This document shows, piece after piece, positions 1-13,600 of a stretch of 64,000 bases of DNA. This DNA is from Acholoe squamosa (Eukaryota > Annelida > Polychaeta > Phyllodocida > Polynoidae): NCBI GenBank assembly GCA_949317995.1, contig OX439040.1, forward strand, positions 58,562,089 through 58,626,088, written 5' to 3'. The translations under genes and the position numbers were made by a program. The notes below the pieces were generated by a model that had not been told where the DNA came from, did no database searches, and was given only the letters and a program-made list of their open reading frames with translations. Each line of letters opens with the position of its first letter. Position 1 is the first letter of the stretch.

Positions 1-1675
1 GTAACTTCACTGTAGTTCAAATTTTACCGATTTTTTTCATTGTTGACAAACAGTTTCCCAAAGTTGACCCAGGATACTCCTCATACACTACAATACATTG
101 ATCATCTGTTTGAACAATATTTCCTGGCATCTCTTACTCTGCATCTTCGTCATGTTTACAGCCTTGTATTGAGGTTTACGCTATCCGAGCAGCCAAACAG
201 AACTGGTGCTGGATACCCGATGAAAGTTCTTCTCTACAGCTACTCCCACTGCATTAGCCCCTTTTAGCGCTGCTCCTATACATTCAGATATTAAACTATG
301 GTTTACTCCACATTTATAAAGGATGCTGAAATGTGAAAAGGTATGAATTATTCCATTCTAAAACCATCTATCCTACAGTAAAAGGAGATCTGAGCTTGTT
401 TGTGGACCAGCGCTTAATTGGGCCATTACGGTATGTATCCTACATCAGTTGAGTTATGTAACGCATTTTCCTATGTGTTTATCAGATATAACATGCAGTT
501 TTCTGGCAGAAAACCTCTGAAACTTTCCAAATTTTGACATAAGTAGGAAAGCAACATCTGTAAAATTACACATGCACATTTATAATTTATGACCACATAG
601 GTTGTGTAAGGTTTAAAAAAGAGAAGTTTGGCTTGTACAAACCAATACTTCTCCAGCGACGGTTGCAAACTAAAATACAAGACGTAAAAAACACTCGATG
701 TAATGTGTAATAACGATGAATAGTTCCCTTTTGTCTGTTATCACAAACAATTATCTTATAAATACAAATCTTTCATGAATCTCAGTTTGATCATGCTACC
801 TCAATGCAACTTTTTCGATTTGGGGGTTGATTCTTGCTTAAAGTTAAAGTGGACATTTTCACCTGTAGTGGTGGTTGCACTCAGGTATCGTTAGTAATCG
901 GTGGTACATATGTCTCGCCTCAGTAACACTACATCATGTCACCAGCCATCAACAGGTCACTGGTGAACGTGTGGACGCTCACTTTTTAAGGAATTGGACA
1001 CTAGATAAGGATTTTTTTTTTCATTTCCTTTCTTCTCAATTAATTATCGTGAGACTTAAAAATTCTGTTGGCCAAATATTAATGGAAATCTGGTGTAACA
1101 TACATCATTGTTATCGACATGCAGGCGTTCAATATCCTTTCGTCAAACGTTCATTGGTATTAAACCGACAGATGAATTATACTGTGTGACCCATTGGTTT
1201 GTCAGATGAATTTGACGTTGATTTACTGAGACGAGATTATCACTTAAAGTTAACATCATCATTCATGCACTAGTGGAATGACGTCAGGTGGGAGAGTGTA
1301 CATATACGACTCTGTCCTTGTAGCATAGTTAATTATCTATGTACACAGTTTGAAGAAACATAGTTGTCTTAGTAACTTGTACTGTAGGTCAAGGTCAGAG
1401 TAAAACAGTCAAGCTCACATAACACTCCATCATTGCACGACATCTATCTTTACCAAAAGTTTTCTCAGACCAGGCCCACAACCCCAGAACCAGAATTGGG
1501 TCCCTGACCTCTGGCCCAGAAGGTTTTAAGATTCCTTGACCCTGGCAGATCAAATTCAGGTAATAACCCTACTGGGGTCAAAAGGTCATGGTTACATCGT
1601 TGATGCCTTGGCTGCCCAGCGGTAGATCTTGGCCCGCAAATGGCGCCACTTGAAATAGTATGTCCGCAGTCGACG
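1..1675. other. Downstream flank of the KCTD gene, no gene recognised
   Basis: This stretch lies 3' of the KCTD stop codon (minus strand) and presumably holds its 3' UTR near 1675. Short ORFs here show no recognisable domain and are flanked by stops. I see no canonical AATAAA on the minus strand, so the transcript end is not placed. Confidence 0.4.
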
Positions 1676-4600
1676 TCACATTCGAGACCCCTTTTGCTGA
1701 AGTACCTGAAGATGAACACAGAAGTATTAATATTTTGGCTGGGAGGTTGCAGTTTTTGTTTGACATTTTCAGTAACTATTGACATTGTCCTTAGTCTTTG
1801 TTCTACCATTCTGGAAACTACATGTACGGAATCTATACAGTCCCACAGACGATGCACTCCTGGTGCAGGTGAGGCAGTTACTGGTGACGACAAATGACCA
1901 TAAAGCCTCTGGGCAACATGATTCTCTTAACCCTTAAAGGGCCGATGATGCATCATGCGGTCCCTTCAAGACGGCATCTACTCTGTATGGCCGACATAAT
2001 GCACTAAAGGTAATGCATTAGTGGCCCTTAAAGGGTAAACAGTATGACGACAATGTATTACCGGTATATGAATTAAAACATAATGTAGACTTACTTTAGC
2101 TTTATCTGTTGGTTCACTCTCCTGCCCATTGGGGACGATGTTCGGACACTCCTTACTGACCACACACAGGAACTCTGCATGGTCTTCTGACCCGTAGTTA
2201 TATGAAGACCCGATGTTCACCAACTGTCAATGTTCAAGGAATACAATTAGTGCTGTGCTGTATAAGGAAACACTAGGTGTCACGGTACTAATAGGGCAAA
2301 GGACGTTCTGATTTTCCCCCCATCTTCCACCATAAAACTGGCGTCAATCGGGTTCTAATTTGATGGCGTTCACAAATAAAGGCTTAAATTAAAGCTGAAG
2401 TCATTCTTGATTTTTTTAGCATGGTCAACCATAACGGAGTCAGATCCGTTTTTGCACCAGTTGCCATGGAAACCACCATGTTGAATAAATTACATGATAC
2501 ACGCACCCCTGACAAGTCACAAATGTGACCTTGGACCCCTCTCTGACACAATAGGTTTCCATGGTGACCAAAAAAATTTTGCAACTTTTTCCCCCCAAAT
2601 CGTTACCTTTCTTCTGGTACCAAAATTATTAATCTGCGATAAAAATAAGGTCCCCTGGCACTGATTATACCAAGCAAAACACTGTTTTTAGTTGGGACTA
2701 TTTAGCTGTCCTAGGTTTACTGGGGCGGAATACTACTGTGACACCTTAACAGGTGGGGTCATTTTTTCCGACAATATATAGTTTGCCCAGAAATAAAGAT
2801 ATTTACCTCCCTGACATGAATCTCAACTTTTTACATGGAAAATTTGTATATTTATGACCATGGAGCCTATTGAAATATGGGTGAGGGGTCCCTCAGGGGT
2901 CAATTTTTTGTATTTTAGGGGTTAAAAACAGGGACCTTTCTTTGGCTTGCTCTACCGAAAAATTGGATCTGACTTTGTTATGGCAAACTACCCTCATATG
3001 ATGCCTTAACACATTGACAACAATAATGTATAACTGGCTAAGATCCCATCTAATACCTAAAAGCATCAGAGTAATCAAAACAAGGGCAATGTCCCCAAAA
3101 CTAGGCCAAAATCTGCATGATTTGGTGCAAAATGTGGTATTTTTTGGATGATGGCTGTTTATTTTCCCTAGCAACGCTTGACTACACAATTAAAAATTCT
3201 GAGGTTTGACTAAAATCCTATTTTCAAAGGAATATTCCATATGTTTTGAATAGAAGAAGCATAATTTGTGCTATTTATTAGCATTTCTAGAGGCTTTCAA
3301 GGTAATTTTTATGGAGGAGCCCTGGAATCACTTTCTGTGCCAAGTAGCCCCAACTGCCCCATCTGGAGCGAAAAAAGGTCAATTATACGCAAATCCCAGA
3401 CAAATTCAAAGAAAAAATGACCATAATAGCTTCTCCTACACTTAATTTAGCTATTTTAATACAAAAAAATCATCCGGTTTGGATTGAGTCCTTACAAGAG
3501 CCCAAAATGTGGCCAAAATCACCCCACCCAGCCACCCAGTTAACAGGTGGGGTCATTTTTTCCGACAATATATAGTTTGCCCAGAAATAAAGATATTTAC
3601 CTCCCTGACATGAATCTCAACTTTTTACATGGAAAATTTGTATATTTATGACCATGGAGCCTATTGAAATATGGGTGAGGGGTCCCTCAGGGGTCAATTT
3701 TTTGTATTTTAGGGGTTAAAAACAGGGACCTTTCTTTGGCTTGCTCTACCGAAAAATTGGATCTGACTTTGTTATGGCAAACTACCCTCATATGATGCCT
3801 TAACACATTGACAACAATAATGTATAACTGGCTAAGATCCCATCTAATACCTAAAAGCATCAGAGTAATCAAAACAAGGGCAATGTCCCCAAAACTAGGC
3901 CAAAATCTGCATGATTTGGTGCAAAATGTGGTATTTTTTGGATGATGGCTGTTTATTTTCCCTAGCAACGCTTGACTACACAATTAAAAATTCTGAGGTT
4001 TGACTAAAATCCTATTTTCAAAGGAATATTCCATATGTTTTGAATAGAAGAAGCATAATTTGTGCTATTTATTAGCATTTCTAGAGGCTTTCAAGGTAAT
4101 TTTTATGGAGGAGCCCTGGAATCACTTTCTGTGCCAAGTAGCCCCAACTGCCCCATCTGGAGCGAAAAAAGGTCAATTATACGCAAATCCCAGACAAATT
4201 CAAAGAAAAAATGACCATAATAGCTTCTCCTACACTTAATTTAGCTATTTTAATACAAAAAAATCATCCGGTTTGGATTGAGTCCTTACAAGAGCCCAAA
4301 ATGTGGCCAAAATCACCCCACCCAGCCACCCAGTTAAGGTGTCACGGTACTAATAGGGCAAAGGACGTTCTGATTTTCCCCCCATCTTCCACCATAAAAC
4401 TGGCGTCAATCGGGTTCTAATTTGATGGCGTTCACAAATAAAGGCTTAAATTAAAGCTGAAGTCATTCTTGATTTTTTTAGCATGGTCAACCATAACGGA
4501 GTCAGATCCGTTTTTGCACCAGTTGCCATGGAAACCACCATGTTGAATAAATTACATGATACACGCACCCCTGACAAGTCACAAATGTGACCTTGGACCC

Positions 4601-7600
4601 CTCTCTGACACAATAGGTTTCCATGGTGACCAAAAAAATTTTGCAACTTTTTCCCCCCAAATCGTTACCTTTCTTCTGGTACCAAAATTATTAATCTGCG
4701 ATAAAAATAAGGTCCCCTGGCACTGATTATACCAAGCAAAACACTGTTTTTAGTTGGGACTATTTAGCTGTCCTAGGTTTACTGGGGCGGAATACTACTG
4801 TGACACCTTAACAGGTGGGGTCATTTTTTCCGACAATATATAGTTTGCCCAGAAATAAAGATATTTACCTCCCTGACATGAATCTCAACTTTTTACATGG
4901 AAAATTTGTATATTTATGACCATGGAGCCTATTGAAATATGGGTGAGGGGTCCCTCAGGGGTCAATTTTTTGTATTTTAGGGGTTAAAAACAGGGACCTT
5001 TCTTTGGCTTGCTCTACCGAAAAATTGGATCTGACTTTGTTATGGCAAACTACCCTCATATGATGCCTTAACACATTGACAACAATAATGTATAACTGGC
5101 TAAGATCCCATCTAATACCTAAAAGCATCAGAGTAATCAAAACAAGGGCAATGTCCCCAAAACTAGGCCAAAATCTGCATGATTTGGTGCAAAATGTGGT
5201 ATTTTTTGGATGATGGCTGTTTATTTTCCCTAGCAACGCTTGACTACACAATTAAAAATTCTGAGGTTTGACTAAAATCCTATTTTCAAAGGAATATTCC
5301 ATATGTTTTGAATAGAAGAAGCATAATTTGTGCTATTTATTAGCATTTCTAGAGGCTTTCAAGGTAATTTTTATGGAGGAGCCCTGGAATCACTTTCTGT
5401 GCCAAGTAGCCCCAACTGCCCCATCTGGAGCGAAAAAAGGTCAATTATACGCAAATCCCAGACAAATTCAAAGAAAAAATGACCATAATAGCTTCTCCTA
5501 CACTTAATTTAGCTATTTTAATACAAAAAAATCATCCGGTTTGGATTGAGTCCTTACAAGAGCCCAAAATGTGGCCAAAATCACCCCACCCAGCCACCCA
5601 GTTAAGGTGTCACGGTACTAATAGGGCAAAGGACGTTCTGATTTTCCCCCCATCTTCCACCATAAAACTGGCGTCAATCGGGTTCTAATTTGATGGCGTT
5701 CACAAATAAAGGCTTAAATTAAAGCTGAAGTCATTCTTGATTTTTTTAGCATGGTCAACCATAACGGAGTCAGATCCGTTTTTGCACCAGTTGCCATGGA
5801 AACCACCATGTTGAATAAATTACATGATACACGCACCCCTGACAAGTCACAAATGTGACCTTGGACCCCTCTCTGACACAATAGGTTTCCATGGTGACCA
5901 AAAAAATTTTGCAACTTTTTCCCCCCAAATCGTTACCTTTCTTCTGGTACCAAAATTATTAATCTGCGATAAAAATAAGGTCCCCTGGCACTGATTATAC
6001 CAAGCAAAACACTGTTTTTAGTTGGGACTATTTAGCTGTCCTAGGTTTACTGGGGCGGAATACTACTGTGACACCTTAACAGGTGGGGTCATTTTTTCCG
6101 ACAATATATAGTTTGCCCAGAAATAAAGATATTTACCTCCCTGACATGAATCTCAACTTTTTACATGGAAAATTTGTATATTTATGACCATGGAGCCTAT
6201 TGAAATATGGGTGAGGGGTCCCTCAGGGGTCAATTTTTTGTATTTTAGGGGTTAAAAACAGGGACCTTTCTTTGGCTTGCTCTACCGAAAAATTGGATCT
6301 GACTTTGTTATGGCAAACTACCCTCATATGATGCCTTAACACATTGACAACAATAATGTATAACTGGCTAAGATCCCATCTAATACCTAAAAGCATCAGA
6401 GTAATCAAAACAAGGGCAATGTCCCCAAAACTAGGCCAAAATCTGCATGATTTGGTGCAAAATGTGGTATTTTTTGGATGATGGCTGTTTATTTTCCCTA
6501 GCAACGCTTGACTACACAATTAAAAATTCTGAGGTTTGACTAAAATCCTATTTTCAAAGGAATATTCCATATGTTTTGAATAGAAGAAGCATAATTTGTG
6601 CTATTTATTAGCATTTCTAGAGGCTTTCAAGGTAATTTTTATGGAGGAGCCCTGGAATCACTTTCTGTGCCAAGTAGCCCCAACTGCCCCATCTGGAGCG
6701 AAAAAAGGTCAATTATACGCAAATCCCAGACAAATTCAAAGAAAAAATGACCATAATAGCTTCTCCTACACTTAATTTAGCTATTTTAATACAAAAAAAT
6801 CATCCGGTTTGGATTGAGTCCTTACAAGAGCCCAAAATGTGGCCAAAATCACCCCACCCAGCCACCCAGTTAACAGGTGGGGTCATTTTTTCCGACAATA
6901 TATAGTTTGCCCAGAAATAAAGATATTTACCTCCCTGACATGAATCTCAACTTTTTACATGGAAAATTTGTATATTTATGACCATGGAGCCTATTGAAAT
7001 ATGGGTGAGGGGTCCCTCAGGGGTCAATTTTTTGTATTTTAGGGGTTAAAAACAGGGACCTTTCTTTGGCTTGCTCTACCGAAAAATTGGATCTGACTTT
7101 GTTATGGCAAACTACCCTCATATGATGCCTTAACACATTGACAACAATAATGTATAACTGGCTAAGATCCCATCTAATACCTAAAAGCATCAGAGTAATC
7201 AAAACAAGGGCAATGTCCCCAAAACTAGGCCAAAATCTGCATGATTTGGTGCAAAATGTGGTATTTTTTGGATGATGGCTGTTTATTTTCCCTAGCAACG
7301 CTTGACTACACAATTAAAAATTCTGAGGTTTGACTAAAATCCTATTTTCAAAGGAATATTCCATATGTTTTGAATAGAAGAAGCATAATTTGTGCTATTT
7401 ATTAGCATTTCTAGAGGCTTTCAAGGTAATTTTTATGGAGGAGCCCTGGAATCACTTTCTGTGCCAAGTAGCCCCAACTGCCCCATCTGGAGCGAAAAAA
7501 GGTCAATTATACGCAAATCCCAGACAAATTCAAAGAAAAAATGACCATAATAGCTTCTCCTACACTTAATTTAGCTATTTTAATACAAAAAAATCATCCG

Positions 7601-10600
7601 GTTTGGATTGAGTCCTTACAAGAGCCCAAAATGTGGCCAAAATCACCCCACCCAGCCACCCAGTTAACAGGTGGGGTCATTTTTTCCGACAATATATAGT
7701 TTGCCCAGAAATAAAGATATTTACCTCCCTGACATGAATCTCAACTTTTTACATGGAAAATTTGTATATTTATGACCATGGAGCCTATTGAAATATGGGT
7801 GAGGGGTCCCTCAGGGGTCAATTTTTTGTATTTTAGGGGTTAAAAACAGGGACCTTTCTTTGGCTTGCTCTACCGAAAAATTGGATCTGACTTTGTTATG
7901 GCAAACTACCCTCATATGATGCCTTAACACATTGACAACAATAATGTATAACTGGCTAAGATCCCATCTAATACCTAAAAGCATCAGAGTAATCAAAACA
8001 AGGGCAATGTCCCCAAAACTAGGCCAAAATCTGCATGATTTGGTGCAAAATGTGGTATTTTTTGGATGATGGCTGTTTATTTTCCCTAGCAACGCTTGAC
8101 TACACAATTAAAAATTCTGAGGTTTGACTAAAATCCTATTTTCAAAGGAATATTCCATATGTTTTGAATAGAAGAAGCATAATTTGTGCTATTTATTAGC
8201 ATTTCTAGAGGCTTTCAAGGTAATTTTTATGGAGGAGCCCTGGAATCACTTTCTGTGCCAAGTAGCCCCAACTGCCCCATCTGGAGCGAAAAAAGGTCAA
8301 TTATACGCAAATCCCAGACAAATTCAAAGAAAAAATGACCATAATAGCTTCTCCTACACTTAATTTAGCTATTTTAATACAAAAAAATCATCCGGTTTGG
8401 ATTGAGTCCTTACAAGAGCCCAAAATGTGGCCAAAATCACCCCACCCAGCCACCCAGTTAACAGGTGGGGTCATTTTTTCCGACAATATATAGTTTGCCC
8501 AGAAATAAAGATATTTACCTCCCTGACATGAATCTCAACTTTTTACATGGAAAATTTGTATATTTATGACCATGGAGCCTATTGAAATATGGGTGAGGGG
8601 TCCCTCAGGGGTCAATTTTTTGTATTTTAGGGGTTAAAAACAGGGACCTTTCTTTGGCTTGCTCTACCGAAAAATTGGATCTGACTTTGTTATGGCAAAC
8701 TACCCTCATATGATGCCTTAACACATTGACAACAATAATGTATAACTGGCTAAGATCCCATCTAATACCTAAAAGCATCAGAGTAATCAAAACAAGGGCA
8801 ATGTCCCCAAAACTAGGCCAAAATCTGCATGATTTGGTGCAAAATGTGGTATTTTTTGGATGATGGCTGTTTATTTTCCCTAGCAACGCTTGACTACACA
8901 ATTAAAAATTCTGAGGTTTGACTAAAATCCTATTTTCAAAGGAATATTCCATATGTTTTGAATAGAAGAAGCATAATTTGTGCTATTTATTAGCATTTCT
9001 AGAGGCTTTCAAGGTAATTTTTATGGAGGAGCCCTGGAATCACTTTCTGTGCCAAGTAGCCCCAACTGCCCCATCTGGAGCGAAAAAAGGTCAATTATAC
9101 GCAAATCCCAGACAAATTCAAAGAAAAAATGACCATAATAGCTTCTCCTACACTTAATTTAGCTATTTTAATACAAAAAAATCATCCGGTTTGGATTGAG
9201 TCCTTACAAGAGCCCAAAATGTGGCCAAAATCACCCCACCCAGCCACCCAGTTAAGGTGTCACGGTACTAATAGGGCAAAGGACGTTCTGATTTCCCCCC
9301 CATCTTCCACCATAAAACTGGCGTCAATCGGGTTCTAATTTGATGGCGTTCACAAATAAAGGCTTAAATTAAAGCTGAAGTCATTCTTGATTTTTTTAGC
9401 ATGGTCAACCATAACGGAGTCAGATCCGTTTTTGCACCAGTTGCCATGGAAACCACCATGTTGAATAAATTACATGATACACGCACCCCTGACAAGTCAC
9501 AAATGTGACCTTGGACCCCTCTCTGACACAATAGGTTTCCATGGTGACCAAAAAAATTTTGCAACTTTTTCCCCCCAAATCGTTACCTTTCTTCTGGTAC
9601 CAAAATTATTAATCTGCGATAAAAATAAGGTCCCCTGGCACTGATTATACCAAGCAAAACACTGTTTTTAGTTGGGACTATTTAGCTGTCCTAGGTTTAC
9701 TGGGGCGGAATACTACTGTGACACCACTACCAATGATCTTTTCAGGGCATTGTCACTGACAAACTCTCCAATTTAGGATATTACTCACACCGAGTTCACT
9801 TGAACCCGTCACCTTAGTCAGTGCAAGAAGGTGGTAACTGCATCTGGGTCCATAGGGTAAATGGTACCTCAGTGAGGTGTTCCACTAGATAACTGTTACC
9901 TTGTTGACCCAGATGCTGTAGCGACCTTCCTGCACTAAGAAGACGAGATTATGTTAGTATGAATAGCCTTTTCTATGCAGCCCATGGCCTAAACATCTTG
10001 ATGGGACATTGACTTTTGATTAACTACAACGCTAAACCAGGCTCGCAATGAGCCAGTCTGACTGACTATGGGGTAAGTATCAGCTATCAAAACCTGAGCA
10101 CTACGCTGACCATCAATCGGAGTTGCTACACTGCATTACGCTGGTCATTATCTAACTCACCCACCATAAACAGCCACACTGGCTTTGCTTTACTCAATTC
10201 CAATGTGTCTTATCCTCGATCTAGAGATAAATGCTCTTTTTATCTCTCTATAAACATTGCTCAGTTATTTCATCTAGCAATGCACTCTGAAGTATATGCA
10301 TACAAACCAATTTGTTCAACGATAGTGTCATTATGACAGCCTTAAGACATTATGGTAAAAGAGAATGTGGTAATGTGCCTTACCTGTTCAAACTTCCATC
10401 CATCTGACATGGTGGACACCATTTGTGTGAGTTCCTCCTCTGAACACTGCAGCACCCGGTACACGTTCTTCACGTGCGTCTGGACAAGAAAATATATATT
10501 TAGTTCAAACAGTTATCAATGAATATAAGGGATACACAAATGTGGACGGTCATGAGATTATTCGATATCATGCATCAAATCATAATGAATTTAGATAAAG

Positions 10601-13600
10601 GCAGTAAGTTTACCTGGTCCTGTTTGGCATTACGTTCCTCTATCCGCGTCTTTACTAGTTTTATCAGCTCTGTAATGTTGTAGAACTCTGCCTCCTCTAA
10701 TACTCCTGTAAACCAAGGGAACGCTCATTAGATGCCATAGGTTGATAAAAGTACATTTTACAGTGTAAAAGTGCAGTTGAATATTCGCTGAAGTCCAACG
10801 ATTATGATAAAGAGAAACGAAATACATGTCGATTTTAAGAAATCCCCATGTCACTTAAATCCCCATGTCCCCTGTCACCTCTTTGAAACGATCATGTCAC
10901 ATGTCGATTTTGATAAATGACCAAGTCACCATGTCGAATTCTGTGGTCCAGTGACCCCCACTACACTGGACCAATCGGACTAATGGTGATCAATGCACTG
11001 GAGGCAGTTTGTCCGGAACATCTCCCCTTTTAAGACATAACACTTTATTATTTTAATACTTGAATCAATGTCTATCGATGTCTTATTTCTTATCATCATC
11101 TTATTTTTTTTACCATGACATCTACAGATGCAGGTCTTTTTATTCCCTTATGTGAGCACTTATGTGCTCCCCCAGCGAGCAGGGGAGTGGTTAGAGGGCT
11201 CATTCTGTTAGTAGGACGTTCTCACCTCAGTTTGGTGGTTTGCCCTTTGCTAAGTATAACCTCAGACTGTGTTCATCCATGTCTGTGCCTTTGCTCACCC
11301 CCACTCCCTTCCTCCAGCACCACCTATGGTGGGTTCCTACCACCTGTGTTTTAGTTTGGGAGGTTTATTTTGGCAGCAGCACAAGTGCTGCTTGTCGGGT
11401 GGCAGTGTTATCTAATGCTGTACACAACCTAGGGTGCCAGCTGGTGTAGGGGTTAGATCCCTGAACCCTTTACTAGGCTAGCGCTAGTAAATATTTTCAG
11501 GTAACCAGTCTGGCGTATTTGTATCAATTCTGATTAGCCAGATGTGAAATCAATTAGCCAAAAGAACCAATGGACAATGCAATAAAAGACACTTAATTTC
11601 CATGTGATCAAAGGACATGTACACTTTCATCTTCTAGCTAAGATTTGAGGTGGAGTAGGAGTTGGCTTTAAATATAAAATGACAGTTTTAATTCCCCTTC
11701 TTATATCTATTGAAAATAAGGTGTTAATCGGTGGACTATAGACCTATGCAGTAGTTTGGTTAAAGGGGTTGACAAAGGTGTTGGCATTTCCCCCCACTAT
11801 TCCAATTCTTTTCCATGTTTCTGAGAAGTGACAGGACCAACTACTCATAGGAAGGTACCTCACTACCCATATCATGGCCTAGGTACTATAGAAGAAAGGT
11901 GTCGGCCGCAAAACTTTTAGAGGCTCTACAGGGGGAAGGGGGGGGGGGACAAAACGTGCAAGAGTCCCCTCCCCCCTTGTTACATAATCAACGCTCCATA
12001 AGTAAATGTATAATGTGTCTTGTGTAAACTGCAGAAACTGAACTTCCTGGTCCTTGATAAATATATATTACCGGTATGTATACAGTAAAACTAATATATA
12101 CCCTTAACCCTTGTGTATAAACCGCGCCTCTGTACCTAAAAGCACTGCACATAGACATAATACGCCCCATCTGGGACTAGAGACTACTGTAGTTGGCTAT
12201 GAAAGACAAACTGAAAGCCACCTCGAGGGCATCATATCAGCTGGAGTAGGAACACTGTATATGCCATGTCTTATACACGAGGTTTTAGGGCACTTAGAAT
12301 CAGGATACTACAAAAATATTAACCTACAAGAACCTAGGTGAATGCCAAATGAATATGAATTTCAAGATTTAGTTGACAGGTATTGACATTATCCTCAAAC
12401 ACAAAATTGTGTACAAAATACTATGTTCAATGACTGCTAGAAAGAAATAGGAAAAAATGCAATATTGAACAAGTAAATGTGACAAAACTCGAGTCTACAA
12501 AGGGGGTAGTACATCAAACAGGTTGAACAGGTGTGTGCCTCTCACACACTAAGTCTACACCTGTCCCTGTGTGGATGTATATGTATAGTTGGCACATGCA
12601 CCCGTTTACCTACCCCTCCCCACTCACCCACACGCCACAAAGGGAACCCGTATTGATCCAATTTATAATTCACTGGGATGACAAGTCTGGCAGCGTAAAC
12701 CTGGTAGGAACAAACAGCGTCTGAATCTTAGCTGACGCTGTTGTAGTATGGATTAGTTTATAAGTCAATGTTAGTGTGTGTTACCGTCTGTATGGGCTTT
12801 GTTTTCTGTTGGTGTATGGATTAGTTTATAAGTCAACTTCAGTATGTGTTACCATCTGTAGGGGCTTTATCCTCTGTTGGTGTATGGATTACTTTATAAG
12901 TCAACTTTAGTATGTGTTACCGTCTGTAGGGGCTTTATCCTCTGTTGGTGTATGGCTTAGTTTATAAGTTATCTTTAGTATGTGTTACCGTCTGTAGGGG
13001 CTTTGTTTCCTGTTGGTGTATGGATTAGTTTATAAGTGAACTTTAGTATGTGTTACCGTCTGTAGGGGCTTTATTCTCTGTTGGTGTATGGATTAGTTTA
13101 TAAGTCATCTTTAGTATGTGTTACCGTCTGTAGGGGCTTTATTCTCTGTTGGTGTATGGATTAGTTTATAAGTCAATGTTAGTGTGTGTTACCGTCTGTA
13201 GGGGCTTTATTCTCTGTTGGTGTATGGATTAGTTTATAAGTCATCTTTAGTATGTGTTACCGTCTGTAGGGGCTTTATCCTCTGTTGGTGTATGGATTAG
13301 TTTATAAGTCATCTTTAGTATGTGTTACTGTCTGTAGGGGCTTTGTTTTCTGTTGGTGTATGGATTAGTTTATAAGTCATCTTTAGTATGTGTTACCGTC
13401 TGTAGGGGCTTTATTCTCTGTTGGTGTATGGATTAGTTTATAAGTCAATGTTAGTGTGTGTTACCGTCTGTAGGGGCTTTATTCTCTGTTGGTGTATGGA
13501 TTAGTTTATAAGTCATCTTTAGTATGTGTTACCGTCTGTAGGGGCTTTATTCTCTGTTGGTGTATGGATTAGTTTATAAGTCATCTTTAGTATGTGTTAC

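Larger units (their letters stand above)
2276..9725. mobile_element. Composite array of two modules, order A-B-B-A-B-A-B-B-B-B-A, bounded by A ends and a 4-bp duplication
   Basis: Four 470-bp A modules and seven B modules (794-bp period including one TTAA) fill 7450 bp of KCTD intron 4. Every internal junction is a single TTAA: A–TTAA–B, B–TTAA–B or B–TTAA–A. The outer ends are A ends (GGTGTCACGGTA and TACTGTGACACC, an 11/12 inverted repeat). They are flanked by ACTA at 2272–2275 and ACTA at 9726–9729, as expected if the whole block inserted once with a 4-bp target duplication. Copies are almost identical; the one difference I noticed is a T-to-C change in the last A near 9294. Small ORFs repeated in A and B (66, 69 and 98 codons) match nothing known and are probably not coding. 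Transposase source unknown. Inference: non-autonomous DNA transposons moved as a composite and then expanded. Confidence 0.75.

Noticed and set aside
1465-1893. 142-codon reverse-strand ORF
   Set aside because: Overlaps the last KCTD exon in another frame and has no recognisable domain.
2893-8901. Repeated ORFs of 98, 69 and 66 codons in the B and A modules
   Set aside because: They are identical only because the DNA is repeated; no domain, signal or homology, and they span repeat junctions.
2276-9725. LTR retrotransposon with A as the long terminal repeat
   Set aside because: A contains TGTCAC…GTGACA near its ends, but the flanks do not give a target duplication for a TG…CA element, the interior has no gag/pol, and A occurs four times.
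10860-10960. Repeated CATGTC words
   Set aside because: Too short and irregular to call a defined repeat.
11115-11450. Two overlapping plus-strand ORFs of 69–79 codons
   Set aside because: No homology, domain or gene context; inside a KCTD intron.
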